Of a stretch of 36,946 nucleotides of DNA, positions 30,530-36,946 are shown one piece after another (the stretch's first letter is position 1; each line of letters begins with the position of its first letter). Under the pieces are notes generated by a model. The model was not told the origin of the DNA and searched no databases. It worked only from the letters and a program-made list of their open reading frames with translations. Location: assembly GCA_032718475.1 (NCBI GenBank), contig JAUCBJ010006835.1, positions 1 through 36,946 of the forward strand, given 5' to 3'. The position numbers and the translations under genes were made by a program. The stretch is from Nemertoderma westbladi (lineage: Eukaryota; Xenacoelomorpha; Nemertodermatida; Nemertodermatidae).

Positions 30530-30840
30530 CTTGATACAGTTTTTGCCTTTAACATTTAACTGTGAATATCTTCTGATAAAAAGATAATTTTATAGTCGGG
30601 ATGAGTACTACACCTGTACACCACTAGACTAAAGTACTATTTCAGCTGCTTAGTCTAGTGGTGTTTTTTTCCTAAAAACCAGCTGTATCAACTATCAAGT
30701 CACCCCACATAACGGGGTGACTTGATACACAAGCAAATTTTCCGCAATAATACCACTCTATGAATAAGTTTGGATCATGTTGTAGGCTGTAGACTTGATA
30801 CATCTTGGAAATTTAAAAAAAAGATCGAAGTCCCCACCTA
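30530..30840. repeat. Hairpins and ACTTGATAC words
   Basis: A 14-base perfect inverted pair, CACCACTAGACTAA / TTAGTCTAGTGGTG (about 30620-30664), and a second hairpin, AAGTCACCCC / GGGGTGACTT (30697-30724). (A)ACTTGATACA occurs at least three times (about 30529, 30718, 30792). This fits the end of a mobile element; the other end was not found. Confidence 0.55.
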
Positions 30841-30892
30841 ACGGGGATATAAAATTATGGCTAAAATTAAAAATAACTTAATTTTTTATGGC

Positions 30893-31257
30893 AAAATATT
30901 TAATATTTAACAAGTTAAATTGCACTTTAAAAACGAAAAAGACCTTCATTGTATAGTGACATCCTGACACCAGTAGCCTAAATAAGACAAAACATTTTAG
31001 AAAAAACTGCAAACTAAATCAATGAATTTAAGCACAAATTTTGCAAATTTAAGGTTTAAGTAAAGATAAAATATTTTAGAAAATTTAACATATAACAATA
31101 TTTAACAAGTTAAATTGAAGTTTAAAAACGAAAAAGACTTTCATTGCATTGTGTTGTGACATCCTGACACCAGTAAATAAGACAAAACATTTTAGAAAAA
31201 ACTGCAAACTAAATCAATGATTTTAACCACAAATTTTGCAAAATCAACGTTTAAGTC
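30893..31257 (+). repeat. ~180-bp direct duplication
   Basis: Two copies (about 30893-31065 and 31095-31250) share AATATTTAACAAGTTAAATT, TGTGACATCCTGACACCAGT in near-identical form, and TAGAAAAAACTGCAAACTAA. The second copy lacks GCCT before AAATAAGACAAAAC and has GTTGT inserted before the GACATCC block. Confidence 0.85.
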
Positions 31258-31734
31258 CCAGGTATCATAACATTTTCGCCTACAATATACCGTAGGGTGA
31301 CAGACCGAACGTATTCAGGATCGAATGTAACATAGTTTTTCTACTACTTTTCAGCTACTTCAAGTTATATAGAAACTGATGTTATTAATTCCATATATTC
31401 AGATATTGTCTACATATTATTCCATATATTATAAGTCGCTATTATAATTCAACCTGATATTATAATTCAATCTGATATTAATTCATACACTACTGTTTAT
31501 CTATTCCCCTTTTCAATTTTGGTTAGTCGCGTTCGACTCAGTAGATAGAGTTATTTTATTTAGAATCCGACATATCCCATGATCAGTTTGAGCCCAAAAT
31601 GGAGAGCGCACAATGATTATAGTTCTAATTTTAGGTTAATTTGAGTAACAGCTGTCCAGCGTCATGGACGGAACGTCATGGGTGAAAACCAAAGAATATT
31701 CAACACCCACCCCAAAAAAGCCTTAGTCGGCTGT

Positions 31735-31975
31735 CCGTCATCGTCGTTAGAAATTTTTAAAATCTATTAAGTCGGTAAATCTTTGATGAAATGGAACCAA
31801 ACTTGGTACACATTTAGTTTTTAAAAAGTTTAGATATTCTACACACAGACACACTCATAGATCTATAATTAATCTGTCGACCGCTAGGGGACGAATATGA
31901 CTATGTCCACAAATTGTACCTAGTTACTCGAAGGCTTATCTGGACTAACGTACTGCGCGAAGTCCACACGAACGT
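31735..31975 (-). repeat. Dispersed repeat Z, minus copy
   Basis: Reverse-complement relative of 19972-20215, sharing the TTTGATGAAATGGAACCAAA and CTGTCGACCGCTAGGGG blocks. It ends in TGCGCGAAGTCCACACGAAC, the core also seen in repeat X. Confidence 0.65.
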
Positions 31976-33109
31976 GTAGGCCTACTGTATTTATTACAGT
32001 TTGGGTAAACGCTAAAAATTACGCTACTGCCTGTTTTATGGGCTGCCACCAACCCCAGGCGCCATCATTGCCAAATTCCCAAGTTTTTTGTAAACATTAA
32101 CTAGGATACTTGTATATATACTGTGGGCCTATTATCTTGTTCTGTCTCGTAAATTCTCATGCAGTCATGTACTGCACCTGCAGACCTGTAAATATGATTA
32201 CAACTGTGATTCTCGTTTCTAGTAGCAAAATCATAATTAAATAAATCACAACTGTGTTGAATCGTTATTTTTAATTTGGATTTCTTCTTCACTCTCACCC
32301 TCTCATTCCTCTTGATTATATTTTTTTGACACATTTTCGCCAAACTCTCTCTCTCTCTCTCTCTGATATGATAATATATATCTGACAGTGTCTGTAGTCC
32401 TCCGTGTATGTACCGTGCGTAAAGGCTTCCATGGGGGTCTATAAATGGAGATAGTTTTCAATGGAGTTGTTCAATGATTGATTATTAAATAGAAGATGAT
32501 TATTTGTATATTAGGCCCTAACGTGGTGATTTGTGGCCTTTTACCCTGTATCAATAATCTTACCTTACTCTTGGGGTAAAGTAAAATTATTACCAATCTT
32601 TTTACTCCACTTCCACTATTGTTCAACAATTTAGCTTAATCCAAAATTATTTCCAAAAAGTATAGGCTATGTACAGTATCAGCAAACTGTCGCGAATCAT
32701 TGCCATGAAGTCGTTTTCATAAAAAAAAAGTAATCGTATTTTCCTCTTAAAACGGCGCAAGGGTACAACAATAAGCTCGACAAATGTAGTAATACAGTAA
32801 TACAATACTGTACAGCAAATACAGTAATAAAACGAGTTTATAGAATGAAAAAACGTCACTTTAGGCCTACGATGTCCGAATTATATGCGTTCCAGTCGCG
32901 ACAAGACGTACGCAGTAGATCTGTAGGTTAAACTAACCGAGTAACCTGTCTCGAAAAATGCGAGATTTGTGTTTGGATTTATATCAGTATTTAAAACTAT
33001 CACCTAGGCGCGCTTTTCTCAACCAAAACAATGAATGATAGGCTTTGCAATAACGATATCATCGTTACTGAGTGAAAAAGGCAGAGGCGGATTTTTTAAC
33101 TAAAGCAAT
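31976..33109. other. Gene-free intergenic DNA
   Basis: A (CT)n tract lies at about 32346-32364. No exon, RNA gene or inverted repeat was recognised. Confidence 0.45.
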
Positions 33110-33345
33110 TCGAATCGGCCTGCTGCTGCTCCATTGCAGCTGCATATTGAGATGCTATGATGGCTTAACAAAAATAACTTTTCCCCCACCAGCCAATCCA
33201 CAATTGTCATGGTCCAATGCAGCGTGCATTAATAATGGTATATCTGGTATGCGGGCTAATCGACAAAGTTTGCGCAGCCACAACTCCCTATCCACCATGA
33301 CTTTCGCGAGATCATCCGCATCTTCAAGGTCAGTGTTCTTCTAAG
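33110..33345 (-). pseudogene. Retrotransposon C-terminal fragment, interrupted
   Basis: The minus frame reads DLEDADDLAKVMVDRELWLR, matching LEDADDLANVMGDKELWRRN of the 6776-7154 copy. About 100 bases with no match follow, then VKPS-stop and a tail with ATGCAGCTGCAATGGAGCA, matching the family's 3' end. It is an older, more diverged copy than 6776-7154 or 30134-30188. Confidence 0.7.
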
Positions 33346-33672
33346 GCCAACTACAACAAGTATACAATTTTTTTTTATTCAAATACTAACAAATTCTAAA
33401 ACATTCTACGTACGAAACACAGTAAGAAGTTGGTGTAATATTAAAGAATATTAAATATAAATATACTGTATTTTCAAGAAAATATTTCGCACAATTGAAA
33501 TAGACATAGAGCACTTTTTCCGTAGTATAAAGAATAAAACTAAATAAAAGTATATAAGTATAAAATTGAAGTACTGTAGATGTTGGTCATTCGTCATTTG
33601 TACTTACTAGCATACCCAAGGCCTAATACACTGATAAGTAGGCCTTGAGCATACCGTAGTGTAACTCCTGTG

Positions 33673-34461
33673 TATGAGGCGCCATTAACGCCAAAAGGTC
33701 AGCAATAATATTAAAGGTTTTAAAAAGAATATTAGAGAATTTCAAAACATATTTTCGGCCGAAATTTCGGCCGAAATATTTTGTTACATTTTTTCAGCTC
33801 TTTCATTTGATGTCATTTTCGGCCGAAATTTCGACCGAAATTTCGGCCGAAATATTTTATTACATTTTTTCAGCTCTTTCATTTGATGTCATTTTCGGCC
33901 GAAATTTCGACCGAAATTTCGGCCGAAATATTTTATTACATTTTTTCAGCTCTTTCATTTGATGTCATTTTCAGCCGAAATTTCGACCGAATTTTCGACC
34001 GAAATTTCGGCCGAAATATTTTATTACATTTTTTCAGCTCTTTCATTTGATGTCATTTTCGGCCGAAATTCGACTGAATTTTCGGCCGAAATATATTATT
34101 ACATTTTTTCAGCTCTTCAATTTGATGTCATTTTCGGCCGAAATCTCGACCGAAATCTTTTATTACACTTTCAGCTCTTCCATTTGATGACATTTTCGGC
34201 CGAAATTTCGGCCGAAATCTCGACCGAAATTTCGGCCGAAAATGACATCAAATGAAAGAGCTGAAAAAATGTAACAAAATATTTCGGCCGAAAATTCGGT
34301 CGAAATTTCGGCCGAAAATGACATCAAATGAAAGAGCTGAAAAAATGTAACAAAATATTTCGGCCGAAATTTCGGCCGAAAATATGTTTTGAAATCCTCT
34401 AATATTCTTTTTAAAACCTTTGATATTATTGCTGACCTTTTGGCGTTAACGGCGCCTCATA
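33673..34461. mobile_element. MITE with ~150-bp inverted ends and 76-bp internal repeats
   Basis: The ends are TATGAGGCGCCATTAACGCC and its inverted partner GGCGTTAACGGCGCCTCATA. CCTGTG flanks both sides (33667-33672 and 34462-34467), a candidate 6-bp target duplication. The arms continue through AAAAGGTCAGCAATAATAT and TTTCGGCCGAAATTTCGGCC. Inside, a unit of about 76 bases with TTTTTTCAGCTCTTTCATTT and a GGCCGAAATTTCGACC palindrome repeats about five times. The 98-codon frame (FSAEISTEFSTEISAE...) is a by-product. Confidence 0.85.
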
Positions 34462-34467
34462 CCTGTG

Positions 34468-35660
34468 TACCGGTATCGCGGTACCGGTATCTGATCTGGG
34501 TCCAGTCACATTTCAAGTACTGAAGTACCGGTACCTACAGTACAAATGCAATACAAAATATTCTAAATTTTTATTAATTTACGAGTTTGTACAGTGAATT
34601 TGTTGAGGCTATGGAGGATTTGTATATTATTGGTAAATTTGGTTTATTATTTTGGATAGGTTTAGTTGGTAAGGTCAGAAGGTTGTAAGATCTTAACCCT
34701 AATTCAGTAGGCCTAATTAAAACTGGCATGTACCGGTAGATGTAACCCTAACTCTACTCCCAAGTCATAATCTAAAAAAATTAGAGGAATTTCCGACATT
34801 ATTGCCATAAGACAGTAAGCAGGTAAGGGCCGATAAAGGCAATAGTCCGAACCGAACCCGACAGCCCGAAGTTCCTCTAAATTGTCCTAAATTCCCCTCA
34901 AAAAAATATTTTTATTCATAAATCCCAACATTACTTTACTCATAGTCATAAGTATATAGTTATTATTGTGAATCATAACAATCAATTTTTATTGTGAATA
35001 TTTCATTGCACATAGCTGCATAGCCTACTGTTCACTGTTTACTGTACCGGTACCCTTGTATTTATTTTATTTTATATTTTCAGCACCGCTTCGGTCTATT
35101 CTACTGCACCGTTTTATGCTTTTTTATTTTGAATTTTTATGTAAATATGATATTTTTATTCATTGCACCAAAATTTTTTTCTCAATTTTCAGAAATTCGT
35201 AGACTATGACATTGTTGCGTTAATTTTATTTTGTAGAATATATTTCTGTATTTTTGTGTAATTTTAGAGCTTGCTCGGGCAACCATAAGTGTTTAATTTT
35301 AATAACCTGGTTGTTTTCTTTCCTCATGTACATTTAATTTAATTTTTTATAAATACATAGAGTGATATAATAATAATAATTTCTTAGATTATGACTTAGG
35401 GATAGAGTTCGTTACATGACAGACAGTTTTAATTACTGAATTATGGATAGGCCCCCACTACTGCACTACTGTAAACTGCCCAACAAAATGTAGGTATTCC
35501 AATCGTGACTTTCCCGCTCCCCGGTATTTTGTATCTGTATAGATAGAACTTTTCTCGACTGCTCGATGACCATCACACATCAAGACTGTTAAGATATCAG
35601 GCTTTGTCCAGTTGTCATATCAATAAGTACATGCGTGTCCTAGTCACCGTATTATGCATA
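34468..35660. other. Gene-free AT-rich DNA upstream of VPS26C
   Basis: Nothing recognised beyond short GGTACCGGTA words (34470-34545, 35045). The VPS26C promoter should lie in the distal part of this stretch or between 35760 and 35955. Confidence 0.4.
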
Positions 35661-35663
35661 GTT

Positions 35664-35759
35664 GCGGGTAAGGTCTGAAGGTTACAGTTATAGACCGCAT
35701 CGGTCTATAATAATAGAATAATCGGTCTATAACTGTTGTACAGTTGTATCCTTACCCGC
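35664..35759. repeat. Hairpin ~200 bp upstream of VPS26C
   Basis: The outer pair is GCGGGTAAGG / CCTTACCCGC (35664-35673, 35750-35759). The inner pair is ACAGTTATAGACCG / CGGTCTATAACTGT (35684-35697, 35723-35736). It is a small palindromic insertion or a structured upstream element. Confidence 0.8.
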
Positions 35760-35955
35760 AGCTTGTCATATCGGTCATTCAACTTAAAAGAGTAAATGGA
35801 TTCTAATATACAGTAGCATACCGGTTCATTATTATTAGCAGTACAGCAGTTAGAATATTTCAGTATTTCTTTGGCATAATTATTATTCATTAATTTATTT
35901 TTAAATTAAATATTTCCTGCGTTTATGACTGTATGAATTGAGTAAAGGAAGAGTA

Positions 35956-36840
35956 ATGTCGGTAGATATCCGTTTAAAGAGGGTTGACAAGACGTACCGC
36001 GAAGGCGAGACCTTGTCTGGGATTGTTATCGTACATAGCAAAGGCGACATGTCGCATCTGGGAGTCTTATTGACGATGGACGGTTCGGTCAATCTACAAC
36101 TCAGTGCCAAATCAGTTGGAATGTTTGAGGCATTCTACAATTCTATTAAACCTTTACAGCTACTGCAATATGGCCTAGAAGTAGCGAAACCCGGCAAGTT
36201 TCCATCCGGAAAAACCGAGTTGCCTTTCGAAGTTCCTTTAAAACCCAAAGGAAATAGAACCCTATATGAGAGTTACCACGGAGTCTATGTGAATATATTA
36301 TACCAACTGAAAGTCGATGTGAAACGATCAGTGCTTAGTAAACATCTGACTTGTCAAAGCGAGTTTGTTATCAACAATATTCCTAAAGAAGTTAATGAGA
36401 AATTCAAGTCGATACCTTTCACGATTTCTCCTGATTCGTTAGCTAATATTAAAGGCCGGGCAGCTGTTCCCAGTTTTAAGGTCCATGGGGTTATCGATTC
36501 GACTACTTGTAGAATCTCGCAGCCTTTCACGGGCCACATTGTGGTGGACCATTCGGATACGGCGATTAAGTCTGTGGAGTTACAGTTGGTTCGGGTTGAG
36601 ACTTGCGGTTGTGCGGAAGGATACTCTAAGGACGCCTCCGAGATACAGAACATACAGATAGCCGACGGAGATGTGTACCGTGGACTCAGTATACCCATAT
36701 ATATGGTATTCCCGAGACTGTTTACTTGCCCCTCCCTCGTCGCAACCAACTTTAAGGTTGAATTCGAACTTAATATTGTTATTCTACTAGAAGATAACCG
36801 AATAATTACAGAAAATTTTCCTATTCAAATTATTCGCTAA
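35956..36840 (+). CDS. VPS26C: VPS26C (DSCR3), Retriever complex arrestin-fold subunit
   Basis: 294 residues, against 297 in human. With VPS35L and VPS29 it forms Retriever, which works with SNX17, the CCC complex and WASH to recycle integrins and other cargo from endosomes. Family blocks are VNLQLSAKSVGMFEAFYNSI (45-64), KPGKFPSGKTELPFE (78-92), YESYHGVYVNILYQL (104-118), VELQLVRVETCGCAEGYSKD (207-226), EIQNIQIADGDVYRGLSIPI (229-248), YMVFPRLFTCPS (249-260) and ITENFPIQI (284-292). There are two arrestin-like lobes, about 1-140 and 150-294. The frame is open from 35929 after a TGA, but the first ATG is 35956 (MSVDIRLKR), which lines up with the human start; upstream codons should not be used. 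It is a single exon, although the human gene has several, with no stop or frameshift. No poly-A tract was seen before the window ends 106 bases later. Confidence 0.97.
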   Translation: MSVDIRLKRVDKTYREGETLSGIVIVHSKGDMSHLGVLLTMDGSVNLQLSAKSVGMFEAFYNSIKPLQLLQYGLEVAKPGKFPSGKTELPFEVPLKPKGNRTLYESYHGVYVNILYQLKVDVKRSVLSKHLTCQSEFVINNIPKEVNEKFKSIPFTISPDSLANIKGRAAVPSFKVHGVIDSTTCRISQPFTGHIVVDHSDTAIKSVELQLVRVETCGCAEGYSKDASEIQNIQIADGDVYRGLSIPIYMVFPRLFTCPSLVATNFKVEFELNIVILLEDNRIITENFPIQIIR

Positions 36841-36946
36841 TTTTGTTACAATTTTGATTTGCTACCGTAATTAAATTTATTCAAACACTGCCTCGCAGTT
36901 TCAGTACATAAACTACACTTATTTCAATTATAATTGAAAAATAATT

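Noticed and set aside
33959-34255. 98-codon frame with repeating FSAEISTE residues
   Set aside because: It is a translation of the palindromic 76-bp repeats of a MITE.
35938-35955. Six extra codons (from TTG) upstream of VPS26C
   Set aside because: TTG is not a normal animal start; ATG at 35956 matches the human N-terminus, and a stop lies at 35926.
36354-36749. 131-codon minus-strand frame
   Set aside because: Antisense shadow of VPS26C.

Overview
The window looks like nuclear DNA from a non-insect animal, most likely a marine invertebrate deuterostome (echinoderm or hemichordate grade). I infer this from three things. It carries a KICSTOR subunit 2 gene (a family I know as absent from flies and nematodes) and a VPS26C gene. 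Its intergenic DNA is AT-rich and crowded with short mobile elements. Palindromic words such as TAGGCCTA and ACCGGT, and TACTGTA/TACAGTA, recur across it. The species cannot be fixed from this evidence. I saw no rRNA, tRNA, CRISPR array or bacterial operon structure.

Three host genes are supported. (1) On the minus strand, 2420 to 833, a two-exon gene encodes a small secreted peptide precursor of about 94 residues: signal peptide, a core peptide ending WFPGGKR (amidation glycine plus dibasic site), then a helical tail. It resembles the GnRH/corazonin/AKH neuropeptide superfamily, but this copy is divergent and is the most interesting item here. (2) At 13838-15187 (+) an intact 449-residue KICS2 (C12orf66 family) gene lies in one exon; KICSTOR tethers GATOR1 to lysosomes for nutrient control of mTORC1. 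(3) At 35956-36840 (+) an intact single-exon VPS26C (DSCR3) gene encodes the arrestin-fold subunit of the Retriever endosomal recycling complex. A fourth, uncertain coding exon (16471-17061) ends a zinc-ribbon and lies between two copies of a dispersed repeat.

The rest is mostly repeats. 1-2210: peptide gene plus an inverted, tandemly expanded 50-bp repeat. 3363-4307 and 8921-9631: fold-back elements. 6723-7208, 10143-10670, 27899-28441, 30134-30188 and 33110-33345: relics of a non-LTR retrotransposon, several or all from one family. 15312-15775, 22244-22885, 23004-23955 and 33673-34461: MITE-like elements with inverted ends, two with candidate target duplications. 18021-19907: a 62-bp satellite array of about 29 units. 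20913-21470: about 18 copies of an AACGGTGGTT-like word. 25868-29903: a 4-kb giant inverted-repeat element with minisatellite ends.

The genes are not functionally linked to each other as far as can be seen. KICS2 and VPS26C both act at endolysosomal membranes but in different complexes, and their proximity is probably chance.
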